Assembly (NCBI RefSeq): GCF_014205215.1
Contig: NZ_JACHNC010000001.1
Coordinates: 1,431,001-1,495,000, forward strand
DNA from: Actinoplanes lobatus
Lineage (GTDB): Bacteria > Actinomycetota > Actinomycetes > Mycobacteriales > Micromonosporaceae
Direction: 5' to 3'
DNA length: 64,000 bases
Made by a program: the position numbers and the translations under genes. Under the pieces are notes generated by a model, which saw only the letters and a list, made by a program, of their open reading frames with translations, did not search any database and had not been told where the DNA came from. The first letter of the stretch is position 1. Every line of letters begins with the position of its first letter. Shown here piece by piece: positions 16,702-25,285 of this stretch.

Positions 16702-17288
16702 AGGAGCCTTTCCGGGAACCCTCTGCGGAGGATCACCGGCTACCTGGAGCCTGCCTCGGTTGTGGGCGGCCGCGATGTGTCGCACATTCGGATGGCGTCA
16801 TCCCGATTCGCCGGCAATCGTGACCATCGGGTCGATCTTGATTCCCGATCGCTGTCCGGCGGTCGATTCGCCCATGACCCATTTCCGCTGGAAGATCTTG
16901 GGGTATCGAATACAGCCCGGAGTCTTCTCCCTGGGCGTTTGCGGTTCGACGTCAAGCGCCTGGTCGGGCGAAGGGGCCGCCATCCGCCGCGCTAGGTGGA
17001 AATGGGGCTTTCGCCGGGAACAGATGCCCGTTTCGCCCGCTTTACAAGCCGACGCTCTGCGATCTTGAACGATTGGTCACCCGAGACGGTTATAAATCGA
17101 CCAAGATCGCTCAGGATGACGCGTCCGCTGGACGAGGGATTGCGGATTCGGCCGTGGGCAGCCGACTCTCGGATAGCCGCGATCGCGCAAGATTGCGCCG
17201 ATCGAACACCGACCCGGGCAGCCCTGACCCACGGTCATGTCCGAATCCCGCCAGCCGGACGGCCCGGCACGGAGGCAGACTCGACGGC
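16702..17288. other. 587-bp gene-free stretch upstream of the Ada-AlkA gene
   Basis: 16702-16919 has no convincing coding frame; a short ATGTG-TCG-CACAT palindrome lies near 16773. 16920-17163 is copy 1 of an about 250-bp repeat also found at 59620-59872. 17164-17288 should carry the promoter of the Ada-AlkA gene; a G-poor SD makes its start less certain. Confidence 0.6.
16920..17163 (+). repeat. About 250-bp interspersed repeat R2, copy 1
   Basis: Starts GAGTCTTCTCCCTGGGCGTT and ends CGTGGGCAGCC; the same landmarks in the same order occur at 59620-59872. A shared internal hairpin (17060-17109) pairs CGATCTTG with CAAGATCG, with a second stem ACGATT / AAATCG inside. The last third, GGGATTGCGGATTCGGCCGT, is identical in both copies. 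No open reading frame is conserved between copies, so it behaves like a structured non-coding or mobile repeat. Confidence 0.7.
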
Positions 17289-18860
17289 ATGGAGCTGGAC
17301 TTCGAACGCTGCTACCGGGCCGTCGACAGCCGCGACCAGCGGTTCGACGGATGCTTCTACACGGCCGTACGCACCACCGGCATCTACTGCCGGCCGTCCT
17401 GCCCGGCCGTCACCCCCAAACGGGAAAACGTCTCGTTCTACGCCAGCGCGGCCGCCGCACAACGCGGCGGCTACCGGGCCTGCCGACGGTGCCGGCCCGA
17501 CGCCGCCCCCGGCTCACCGGAATGGGACAGCCGCGCCGACACCGTCGGACGGGCCATGCGGCTCATCGGCGACGGCATCGTCGACCGGGAAGGAGTACCC
17601 GGACTCGCCGGGCGGCTCGGCTACACCGAACGGCACCTCAACCGGATGCTCACCGCCGAACTCGGGGCCGGGCCACTCGCGCTCGCCCGGGCCCAGCGCG
17701 CCCAGACCGCGCGGATCCTCGTCGAGACGACCGACCTGGGGCTCGCGGAGATCGCGTTCGCGGCCGGGTTCGGAAGTGTGCGGCAGTTCAACGACACCAT
17801 GCTCGAGGTGTACGCGCAGGCGCCCAGCCAACTGCGGGAACGGCGGCCGGCGGAACGGGGCGAGGCCGGGGTCGTCAACCTGCGGCTCGCCTACCGGAGC
17901 CCGTTGCACTCCGGGGCGCTGCTGTCGTTCTTCGCGGCCCGGACCCTGCCGGGGGTGGACGAAGTGGACGGGCAGACGTACCGGCGAGGGCTGAACCTGC
18001 CGCACGGCGGCGCGGAGGTCGCGCTGCGGCCGGGAGACCGGTGGGTGCACGCGACGCTGCGGCTCGAGGATGTGCGGGACCTGGCGCCGGCGGTGGCGCG
18101 GTGCCGGCGGTTGTTCGATCTCGATGCCGATCCGGTGGCGGTGGATGCGATGTTGGGGGCGGATCCGGGGTTGCGGGAGGTCGTGGCGGCGGAGCCGGGG
18201 GTGCGGGTGCCGCGGGCGGTGGACGGGTTCGAGATGGCCGTCCGGGCGGTGGTGGGGCAGCAGGTGAGTGTGGCGGGGGCCCGGACGACGCTGGGGCGGA
18301 TACTGCGTGCCGCGGCGGCGTCTTCGGGGGAACCCACCCCCATCCCCCAAACCGATCCCGCATCCGGCCGCCTGGCCGGACACCCCGTCGCCGATCTCCC
18401 CGACGACGCCTTCGGCAGACCGGCCACCGGCCACGACACCACCCGGGTTCAGGTGGCCGCCGACGGCAGCGCATCCGGCCGCCTGGCCGGTTTCCCGGCC
18501 GCGCACACCGTCGCCGACCTGCCCGACGACGCCTTCGGCATGCCGGCCGCCCGCCGCGACACCATCCGCGCCCTGGCCCGAGTGGTAGCCGACGGCAAGC
18601 TCGACCTGGACCCCGGCGCCGACCGGGCGGAGACCACCGCCCGCCTGACCGACCTGCCCGGCATCGGCCCGTGGACCGCCGGTTACATCGCCATGCGCGC
18701 GATCGGCGACCCCGACGTCTTCCTGGCGACCGACCTGGCCGCCCGCCGTGGCGCCACGGCGCTGGGCCTGCCGGACACGGCCAGATCACTGACCGAACAC
18801 GCGGAACGCTGGCGTCCCTGGCGTTCCTACGCGTTGATCCGTCTCTGGCGCGCGGCCTGA
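17289..18860 (+). CDS. Ada-type methylphosphotriester sensor fused to AraC HTH and AlkA 3-methyladenine glycosylase
   Basis: 523 residues from ATG 17289. N-terminal Ada zinc domain: C34, C38, C65, C68 (IYCRPSC; CRRC), with the methyl-accepting Cys among them. AraC-type HTH (about 95-190, GLAGRLGYTERHLNRML; LAEIAFAAGFGSVRQFNDTM). AlkA domain from about 200, with the helix-hairpin-helix LPGIGPWTAGYIAMRA and catalytic D482 in FLATDLAARRG. The protein senses DNA methylation, activates alkylation-repair genes and excises methylated purines. An imperfect in-frame duplication of about 37-41 residues lies within the AlkA domain (about 358-431). The ogt gene follows, so this is a two-gene adaptive-response locus. 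Confidence 0.9.
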   Translation: MELDFERCYRAVDSRDQRFDGCFYTAVRTTGIYCRPSCPAVTPKRENVSFYASAAAAQRGGYRACRRCRPDAAPGSPEWDSRADTVGRAMRLIGDGIVDREGVPGLAGRLGYTERHLNRMLTAELGAGPLALARAQRAQTARILVETTDLGLAEIAFAAGFGSVRQFNDTMLEVYAQAPSQLRERRPAERGEAGVVNLRLAYRSPLHSGALLSFFAARTLPGVDEVDGQTYRRGLNLPHGGAEVALRPGDRWVHATLRLEDVRDLAPAVARCRRLFDLDADPVAVDAMLGADPGLREVVAAEPGVRVPRAVDGFEMAVRAVVGQQVSVAGARTTLGRILRAAAASSGEPTPIPQTDPASGRLAGHPVADLPDDAFGRPATGHDTTRVQVAADGSASGRLAGFPAAHTVADLPDDAFGMPAARRDTIRALARVVADGKLDLDPGADRAETTARLTDLPGIGPWTAGYIAMRAIGDPDVFLATDLAARRGATALGLPDTARSLTEHAERWRPWRSYALIRLWRAA

Positions 18861-18896
18861 CTCGGAATCTACCCCGTTCCGCCCCGGGGCGAATGG

Positions 18897-18935
18897 TTGT
18901 CCACATTGGCGAACGGGCTGCCGCGGTTGTCCACA
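18897..18935 (+). promoter_or_regulatory. Two perfect DnaA boxes upstream of ogt
   Basis: TTGTCCACA occurs at 18897-18905 and 18927-18935, same orientation, 30 bp apart. This 9-mer is the preferred DnaA box of GC-rich actinomycetes. The sites lie between the Ada-AlkA and ogt genes, 72 bp before the ogt start. A pair is too few for an origin, but could bring ogt under DnaA control. Confidence 0.5.
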
Positions 18936-19006
18936 GGCGGACCGGATTTCCGCCCACGCCCCCGGAAAACGCGCCACGCTGGTGGCCCCCTCGTGAGGAG
19001 AAGACG

Positions 19007-19501
19007 ATGTTGAAGTATTCGACGATGGACACTCCGGTCGGCCCGTTCACGCTGGTGGTGAGCGCGGCCGGGGCGGTGCGGGCGGCCGGTTTCACGACCG
19101 ATGTGCCGGAGCTGCTGAGTCTGGTGCATCCGATGCTGCTGGAGCCGGTGCAGGCGGTCGACGCCACCGAGGTCGACGCGCCCGTCCTGGCGTATCTCGA
19201 CGGTGATCTGACGGCGATCGACGCGGTTCCGGTGGAGCAGCACACGGCCGGCGCGTTCATGCGGCACGCGTGGCGGGTGATGCGGAGCATCAAGCCGGGC
19301 GCCCCGGTCACCTATACGGCTTTCGCCGAGTTGTCGGGGCGTCCGGCGGCGGTGCGGGCGGCCGCGGCGGCGTGTGCCCGCAACCCGGTGGCGCTGTTCA
19401 CGCCATGCCATCGGGTGTTGCGGACGGACGGTTCGCTGGGCGGCTACCGGTGGGGTCTCGGGGTGAAGGAGTGGCTGCTGAAGCACGAGTCGGGCGATTG
19501 A
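19007..19501 (+). CDS. ogt: Methylated-DNA--protein-cysteine S-methyltransferase
   Basis: 164 residues. The suicide acceptor is C134 in FTPCHRVLRTDGSLGGY; the preceding VTYTAFAELSGRPAAVRAAAAACARNP is the DNA-binding helix-turn-helix with the Arg finger region. It removes O6-alkyl groups from guanine directly. ATG 19007 follows GAGGAG with 6-bp spacing. The acceptor motif is PCHRV as in active enzymes. It forms a repair pair with the upstream Ada-AlkA fusion, and two DnaA boxes lie in the 146-bp gap between them. Confidence 0.93.
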   Translation: MLKYSTMDTPVGPFTLVVSAAGAVRAAGFTTDVPELLSLVHPMLLEPVQAVDATEVDAPVLAYLDGDLTAIDAVPVEQHTAGAFMRHAWRVMRSIKPGAPVTYTAFAELSGRPAAVRAAAAACARNPVALFTPCHRVLRTDGSLGGYRWGLGVKEWLLKHESGD

Positions 19502-19552
19502 GGCGGTGGCGTGGGGCGGGCACACTTCACGTGACCGCCGCGCGGAGGTGTC

Positions 19553-20278
19553 ATGGGGTTCGCGGAGTGGCTCGCCGCCTATCGTCGTCTGGCGTCGAGG
19601 GTGGTGCACGTCTGTTCGGTGTGCGGCCGGCCGATGACGTCGTCGTTCTATCGGGCGTCGACCGGGGAGACGTATTGCGCCCGGCATGCGGGCGAGCGGC
19701 CGTGCCTGTGTTGTGGCATGCCGTCGGATTCGCGGCTGGTCATGGAGATTCCGCTGTGCGGTCGTTGTGCGGCGACGGCGGTGCGGGATCAGGCCGCGGT
19801 GAAGCGGGTGCTGCCGCCGATCGCGAAGCGGATCCGGGCGCTGTCGATCCGGACGACGACGCCGGTACGGGTGCGGCTGGTGGCGCGCGACGAGTTGCGC
19901 AGCCACCATCCGGAGGGCGCGAATGCGCTGGGTATGACGATTTCGATGGGCACTCGGGTGCTGGATCTGATGGTGGTGCGGGATCTGCCGTTGGTTCAGT
20001 TCGGTTCGACGGTGGCGCACGAGGTGATGCACGCCTATCTGGCGCAGCAGGGTTTCGGGGTGCTGCCGCCGCCGGTGGCGGAGGGCCTCTGCCAGTTGCT
20101 CGCCTACGCGTGGTTACGGGATCAGCCGGATCCGCTGGCGGCGGTGGAGCGGCGCCGGATCGCGGAGGATCCGGGGCCGGTGTATGGGGACGGTTTCCGG
20201 GCGGCGCGGGCCGCGTCTCAACGGTTGGGGGTCCGGGCGATGCTCGATCACGTGCGCCGGAACGGCTCGTTTCCGTGA
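19553..20278 (+). CDS. LIM-like zinc-finger metallopeptidase of the DA1 type
   Basis: 241 residues. The N-terminus has two LIM-like zinc modules: C21/C24/C42/H45, then C51 or C53, C54, C69, C72. The C-terminal half carries HEVMH at 156-160 (AHEVMHAYLAQQGF), followed by PVAEGLCQLLAYAWL with E177, which matches the HExxH...E(G)xCQ pattern of the plant growth regulator DA1 peptidase domain. GGAGG lies before ATG 19553. It is followed, on the same strand, by a vWA/PP2C/kinase trio. A substrate cleaved under control of that trio is an attractive inference. Also close enough to ogt (51 bp) for co-transcription, but the themes differ. Confidence 0.75.
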   Translation: MGFAEWLAAYRRLASRVVHVCSVCGRPMTSSFYRASTGETYCARHAGERPCLCCGMPSDSRLVMEIPLCGRCAATAVRDQAAVKRVLPPIAKRIRALSIRTTTPVRVRLVARDELRSHHPEGANALGMTISMGTRVLDLMVVRDLPLVQFGSTVAHEVMHAYLAQQGFGVLPPPVAEGLCQLLAYAWLRDQPDPLAAVERRRIAEDPGPVYGDGFRAARAASQRLGVRAMLDHVRRNGSFP

Positions 20279-20510
20279 TCGGGGAAAGCGGATCACGTGT
20301 TGCGGCGGAGCTTGTGGATGATCGTCCGGTCGGCGGCAGCCGAATCGGTGATTTCGCCGGGTTGGCGTCCAACCTGGAGGGGTGAATCTGGCATCGGGTG
20401 GGCGGGCCTCGATAGGCTCACGCTCAACGTCGCAGCTATTGATCTTCATCGTGGGGCGGGATCCCCGACTTTGCCAGCACAATTCCTGACCTAGCAGCGC
20501 AGGAGCGGAT

Positions 20511-21230
20511 ATGGCCGACTCACGACAAGTAAATGACGACAGGGTTCTGGCTCTGGCGTTCTATCTCCTGGTCGACGTCTCGTATTCGATGGACGGCGCT
20601 CCACTGGACGCGGTGAACCGGATTCTGCCCGAGGTCATCGACACGATCGAGGAGAGCCCGACGCTCGGTGACATCGTGCGGTTCGGGGCGCTCGACTTCG
20701 CCGATGACGCGCGGACCGTTCTGCCGCTCGGCGATCTGCGGGATGTGGAGAACATCCCGAGTTTCACGGCCCGCGGGGGTACGTCGTATGCGGCCGCCTT
20801 CCGCCAGCTTCGTAAGGACATCGAGCACGATCTGGCGCAGTTGAAGAGCGACGGCTACAAGGTCTACCGGCCGGCGGTCTTCTTCATCACCGACGGCGCG
20901 CCGACCGACAACATGACTGATGTGCAGGCGGCGTTCAGCGATCTGACCGATCCGGGCTTCCGGGGCCGTCCCAACATCATTCCGTTCGGGGTGTCGCCGT
21001 CGCTGTCGAAGGCGGTGCTGGACCCGTGGGTGTCGCCGAAACCGGCGGAGAGCAACAAGGCGATGCGCAGTTACGTCTACAACGGGGCCGGTGATGCGGC
21101 GACGGCGATCAAGCAGATCGCCGAGGTGCTGATCAGCAGCATCGTGGCGTCGGCGACGTCGGTGAACGACGCGGGTGCGGCGGGCGGGTTCGTGCCTCCG
21201 GACGACGACGACCTGGACGACTGGATCTAG
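20511..21230 (+). CDS. TerY-like von Willebrand factor A domain protein
   Basis: 239 residues, a single vWA domain. The metal-ion-dependent adhesion site is intact: YLLVDVSYSMDG (D-x-S-x-S), the T in ARGGTSYAAAF and the D in FFITDGAPTDN. The C-terminus ends in an acidic DDDDLDDWI tail. AGGAG sits 5 bp before the ATG. In TerY-type systems this protein is encoded together with a PP2C phosphatase and a kinase, exactly the two genes that follow (20-bp gap, then an ATGA overlap). It is probably the scaffold or ligand-binding part of the trio. Confidence 0.9.
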   Translation: MADSRQVNDDRVLALAFYLLVDVSYSMDGAPLDAVNRILPEVIDTIEESPTLGDIVRFGALDFADDARTVLPLGDLRDVENIPSFTARGGTSYAAAFRQLRKDIEHDLAQLKSDGYKVYRPAVFFITDGAPTDNMTDVQAAFSDLTDPGFRGRPNIIPFGVSPSLSKAVLDPWVSPKPAESNKAMRSYVYNGAGDAATAIKQIAEVLISSIVASATSVNDAGAAGGFVPPDDDDLDDWI

Positions 21231-21250
21231 CGCGGGGACGACGGATCGGC

Positions 21251-22789
21251 ATGGTCAATCGGAGGAAGCCGCAGGAGCCCGAGCCGACGAGGGTGGAGTT
21301 CCCGCCGCATGTCCCGGCGAACCGGCCGGAGTCGTGGGAGGAGACCTGGGAGGAGCCGCCGGAGAGCGGGTCGTCCGGCGGGGCGTTTCCCGAGTTGGAG
21401 GCGCTGGCGCCGCCCCGGCGCCAGCAGGGGCAGGTGTATTTCTCCCGCCGGCATGAGGTGGATCGGTACGACGAGCCGGACGACGACGCGCGGTACGCCG
21501 ATCCGGCCCCGCCGCAGGATCCGTACGAGTCGTTCGACATGCCACCACACCACCATGACGGGGGCGGGCAGGGCTACGACGGGGGCCGGCACTCCGAACG
21601 CGACCCACAAGACCGGGAACGCGACCCGCAGGACCACGAACCGGACCCGCAAGGCCACGACGAGGGCCGGCGACGCCACGAACCGGACCCGCAGGGGTAC
21701 GAGGAGCCGCGCCGGCATGAGGAAGACGCCGGCGAGGTGGCCGCTCCGGAGGAGGAGTGGGACACGGCGCCCGCTCCGCGGCGGCCCGGGGAGGACGAGG
21801 ACCGGACTCGGCCGTGGGAGCGGTATCCGAACGACCGTTGGGTGGTCGGCGACGCCGGGAACCAGCCGGCGGTTCGCCCGCGGGTGCCGCACAAGTTCCG
21901 TAATCCGCCGCCGGACACGGTGATCGACGGTGCGGAGATCGGCTCGATCTCGTACCGTGCGGCGTCGGTGCGTGGCATCAGTCATCAGGAGCGGGGTGAG
22001 CCGCGGCAGGACGCGTACGCCGTGCATTTCACCCGCGATCAGGACTGGCTGGTGGGGTGCATCTCGGACGGGGTGTCGCAGGGGACGCGCTCGCACGAGG
22101 CGGCGGCGGCCATCTGTGAGCGGATCAGCCGCGCCCTGGTGGATCATCTGATCGCGTCGCCGCCGTCGGCGGACAGTGGGCGCTGGCCGGAGGAGATCGG
22201 GAGCATCCGGTGGAAGGACGCGGTCCGGTCGGCGAATGCCGCGGTGTGTGAGCTGGCCCGGCCGTACCTGCGGAAGTCGGCGCAGAAGCGGGGTGGTCCG
22301 CCGCCGGTGGATCCGGGGGATCCGGTGCCGTTCGCGCAGGCCCGGTTGATCATGTCGGGGACGGCGCTGGCGTTCGTGGTGGCGACGGAGCCGTCGCCGA
22401 ACGGCACGTTCCGGGCGATGTTGGCGAATGTGGCGGGTGATTCGGCGGCGTTCGTGGTGCAGGACGGGAGCTGGCTGCCGCTCACGATGATCAAGAACGA
22501 GGGTGAGGCGATCTTCTCGAGTTCGGTGAAGGCGCTGCCGGCGGACACCCCGGTGCACGCGAAGCCGTTCTATCTGGAGCCGGGCCAGCCGTTGATCATG
22601 ATGACGGACGGGCTCGGTGATCCGCTGGGGGCGGCCCGTGGCGCGGTGAGCCGGTTCCTCGGCACGCAGTGGCACACGCCTCCGGATCTGCTGGCGTTCG
22701 CGCAGCATCTGGCGTTCTACCGGAAGACGTTCACCGACGACCGTACCGCCGTGGTGGTGTGGCCGGGCCCGGTCCGGAGCGGGAGATGA
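21251..22789 (+). CDS. PP2C-type protein phosphatase with long disordered N-terminus
   Basis: 512 residues. Residues 1-225 are low-complexity: acidic, proline-rich, with degenerate repeats around RDPQD and EPDPQG (about 115-160). The phosphatase domain starts at YRAASVRGISHQERGEPRQDAY and carries VGCISDGVSQG (metal-binding Asp), LIMSGTALAFVVA and LIMMTDGLGD, then ends DDRTAVVVW. It would remove phosphate from Ser/Thr on targets of the kinase that follows. Its TGA overlaps the ATG of the kinase gene (ATGA at 22786-22789), implying coupled translation. Confidence 0.88.
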   Translation: MVNRRKPQEPEPTRVEFPPHVPANRPESWEETWEEPPESGSSGGAFPELEALAPPRRQQGQVYFSRRHEVDRYDEPDDDARYADPAPPQDPYESFDMPPHHHDGGGQGYDGGRHSERDPQDRERDPQDHEPDPQGHDEGRRRHEPDPQGYEEPRRHEEDAGEVAAPEEEWDTAPAPRRPGEDEDRTRPWERYPNDRWVVGDAGNQPAVRPRVPHKFRNPPPDTVIDGAEIGSISYRAASVRGISHQERGEPRQDAYAVHFTRDQDWLVGCISDGVSQGTRSHEAAAAICERISRALVDHLIASPPSADSGRWPEEIGSIRWKDAVRSANAAVCELARPYLRKSAQKRGGPPPVDPGDPVPFAQARLIMSGTALAFVVATEPSPNGTFRAMLANVAGDSAAFVVQDGSWLPLTMIKNEGEAIFSSSVKALPADTPVHAKPFYLEPGQPLIMMTDGLGDPLGAARGAVSRFLGTQWHTPPDLLAFAQHLAFYRKTFTDDRTAVVVWPGPVRSGR

Positions 22790-23925
22790 CCGCTCCGCTG
22801 GAGTTGACGCTGGGGCAGCTCGGCCGGTTGGACGAGCTGGCCCGCGGCGGCACGGCGACCGTCTTTCTCGCCCCGGAGTTGCGGCTGCCGGGTCTGGGTG
22901 ACGAGCGGTTCGTCTACAAGAAGTACAACGAGGCCACGAAGCAGGGCGCGGGCCCGTCCCTGGGCACCGGTCTGTCGAATTTCGTGCGGTTCCGGGAGCG
23001 GCTGCCGGAGGAGCAGCGGGAGGCGTGGGACGCGCGGATCATCTGGCCGGTGTCGGTGGTGCTGGACGATTCCGGCGCCGCCGACGGGGTGATCATGCGG
23101 TTGATCCCTGAGCGGTATTTCCAGGAGTTCACCAAGCGGGCCGGTGGGGTGAACCGGAAGCCGCGCGAGGTGGAGACGCTGTTCGGCGACGACGTGACGT
23201 CGGCGCGGAAGGGTCTGGCGGGGGTCGATCTGCCGGCGCGGATCCGGCTGATCCGGGCGATCGCCGCGGCGTACGGGATGATGCACAAGCAGAACGTGGT
23301 GGTGGGCGACATCTCCGGCCGCAACATCATCTACGACCCGGATCCGGCCCGGCCGAGCATCATGGTGGTGGATGTCGACAGCGCCCGGATCAAGGGCAAC
23401 CGGGCGGTTTTCGGGATGCAGCCGCACACCCCGAACTGGCAGCCGCCGGAGGCGCTGCTGGCGAGCACGGCCCTGCAACGGGCGTCGCGGTCGTCGCCGT
23501 CTCCCCCGGTGGAGATGCTGGACCGTCTGCGCAGCCGGTGGGCGATCCAGACGACGGCCACGGATGTGTACAAGTTCGCCCTGATGACGGTGCGGATTCT
23601 CAGCAACGGCCGGGGTGGCGCGGTGAGCCGTGATCCGGCGCGGGCGCGTGGGGTGCTGAAGGCCCGGATCGGCGACACCGCCGCCGATCTGCTGGACGCG
23701 AGTTTCTCCGACGACGCGAAGCAGCGGCCGACGATGCGCGACTGGTACGACGCCCTTCAGCACCGCAAGCCGGGGTCGAAGACGCCGTCCCCGCGGGTGG
23801 CCGCGGACGAGACGCCGGCGGCGGAGAAGTCGTCCACGCTGCTGGCGAACGGCCATCAGGTCGGCCAGTGGGTGTGGGTCGAGGGCCAGGGCTGGGTCCG
23901 GCGGAACTCCAGGCCGCGACCCTAG
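22786..23925 (+). CDS. Atypical Ser/Thr protein kinase of a TerY-P triad
   Basis: 379 residues. A glycine-rich loop (ELARGGTATVFLAPE), VYKKYN (probable ATP-binding Lys), VVVGDISGRNIIYDP (the catalytic loop; the usual HRD is GDI, with S-x-x-N following) and VVDVDSARI in place of DFG mark a divergent but plausibly active kinase. The C-terminal half has PNWQPPE (activation-loop end) and a conserved tail GHQVGQWVWVEGQGWVRR. Order vWA-PP2C-kinase equals the TerY-P triad defined by Anantharaman, Iyer and Aravind. It ends 13 bp from the stop of the converging DUF4407 gene. Confidence 0.85.
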   Translation: MTAPLELTLGQLGRLDELARGGTATVFLAPELRLPGLGDERFVYKKYNEATKQGAGPSLGTGLSNFVRFRERLPEEQREAWDARIIWPVSVVLDDSGAADGVIMRLIPERYFQEFTKRAGGVNRKPREVETLFGDDVTSARKGLAGVDLPARIRLIRAIAAAYGMMHKQNVVVGDISGRNIIYDPDPARPSIMVVDVDSARIKGNRAVFGMQPHTPNWQPPEALLASTALQRASRSSPSPPVEMLDRLRSRWAIQTTATDVYKFALMTVRILSNGRGGAVSRDPARARGVLKARIGDTAADLLDASFSDDAKQRPTMRDWYDALQHRKPGSKTPSPRVAADETPAAEKSSTLLANGHQVGQWVWVEGQGWVRRNSRPRP

Positions 23926-23938
23926 GAGGGCCGCGACC

Positions 23939-25285
23939 CTAGGGGGTCCGCTGCCCCGGGACGCCGTTCTGCTGGTGTGTCCCCGCGTAGCCGGGCGGGC
24001 TGACCGGCCCGGAGTCGCGGACCCAGTGCCGCAGGTCCTCCTCGGCCTGTTCGATGGCCCGCTGCTGCCACGTCTCCAGGACCCGGGTCATCACCTCGGT
24101 CTGGGTGTCGACGACCACCTGGTTGCCGGCGATCGCGGCGTCCGCGGCGCGGCGCAGCCGGTCCTGTTCGGTGCGCAGTTCGTGGTCGCGGCGTTCCCGG
24201 TCGAGGCGTTGCCGGTGTTCGCCGTCCTCCCGGGCGACCTTCTCGTAGTCGGTCTCCGGGCCGAGCACCTGCAACGTCTTCATCAGCACCGGCAGCAGTT
24301 CGAGGGAGAGGAACAGCAGGAACAGCAGGATGTGCGCGGTCTGGAGGGTGGGCCGGTCGCCGGCGATCTCCTCGAGCGCTTCGAGGCGGGCGAGCAGGCC
24401 GGTGTCCTCCTTGGACGCGGCCGCGTGTGCCGCCTTGTCGGCTTCGAGGCGGTCGCGGAGTTCGGTGAGGCGTTCCCGGTTGCCGGTGAGGCGGGTGCGG
24501 GCGGCGTCGGCGGCGCTGGTCTGGGCGGTGCTGAGGGCGGCGCGGGCGTCGGCGCGGGCGGCGGTGAGCCGGGCGAGGGCCTCGTCGCGGGTGTCGCGCG
24601 CCTCCTCTTGGATGCCGACCTTCTCGCGGTAGGCGATTCCGGCGCCCGCCGCACCGGACCCGCAGGTGCCCTCCTTCTCGCAGACCACGTTCGCCTGGGC
24701 TTTGAGGAACGTTTTCTGGGCGGCGTCGTACTGGTTGCGGGCGTCGACGACGGCCGGGTCCTTCTCGATGGTGATGCCGGCGCCGCCGGCGGCGACCTTT
24801 TCGTCGGCGGCGATGGTCTTCTCGAGTTCGGGGATGCTCGCGTAGTCGGGGTTCTGTGCGGTTTCCCGGTTGTATTCGGCGACCTGCCGGGCGTGCATGA
24901 CGGTGAGCTGGGTCTCGATCTCGGCTTCGAAGATCTTCAGCACGACCGGGGTGGAGATGACGGCGCCGAGCACGATGGCGAGCAGGAGCCGCGGGATCGC
25001 CATCATCAGGGTGAGCCGTCTGCTGCCCTGCCGGGTCATCTGCACGACGAGCAGCCGGTCCAGGTTGAAGATGATCAAACCCCAGGCCAGACCGATGAGT
25101 ACGGCGACGAGCACCCCGGTGCCGAGGGCCATGTGCACGGCCATGGCTGCGGACGCGGCCGCCACCAGCGCGGTGGAGACGATGACGCCGCCCATGGCCG
25201 CGTACCGGAGTTCGTCGCCCGGGGTGACCCCGAGCAGCTTGCTCTGGCCGCCCGCGAATCCGGCGAGTGTCCGTTTCAAGCCCAT
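23939..25285 (-). CDS. DUF4407 membrane protein with coiled-coil loop
   Basis: 448 residues from ATG 25285. Hydrophobic helices near 28-50, 55-75 and 95-115 (VIVSTALVAAASAAMAV; LGTGVLVAVLIGLAWGL; RLLLAIVLGAVISTPVVL) are followed by about 200 residues of charged coiled coil with Cys in CEKEGTCGS. A further membrane helix (LLFLLFLSLELLPVLMK) and a cytosolic coiled tail close the protein. This is the DUF4407 plan. It overlaps the upstream vWA-pseudokinase gene by 10 bp, and is convergent with the TerY-P kinase. It may be the membrane partner of the neighbouring signalling proteins. Confidence 0.85.
   Translation of the reverse strand: MGLKRTLAGFAGGQSKLLGVTPGDELRYAAMGGVIVSTALVAAASAAMAVHMALGTGVLVAVLIGLAWGLIIFNLDRLLVVQMTRQGSRRLTLMMAIPRLLLAIVLGAVISTPVVLKIFEAEIETQLTVMHARQVAEYNRETAQNPDYASIPELEKTIAADEKVAAGGAGITIEKDPAVVDARNQYDAAQKTFLKAQANVVCEKEGTCGSGAAGAGIAYREKVGIQEEARDTRDEALARLTAARADARAALSTAQTSAADAARTRLTGNRERLTELRDRLEADKAAHAAASKEDTGLLARLEALEEIAGDRPTLQTAHILLFLLFLSLELLPVLMKTLQVLGPETDYEKVAREDGEHRQRLDRERRDHELRTEQDRLRRAADAAIAGNQVVVDTQTEVMTRVLETWQQRAIEQAEEDLRHWVRDSGPVSPPGYAGTHQQNGVPGQRTP

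Noticed and set aside
18897..18935. Replication origin suggested by DnaA boxes
   Set aside because: Only two boxes, no AT-rich unwinding region and no dnaA/dnaN/gyr genes nearby. Regulation of ogt is more plausible.
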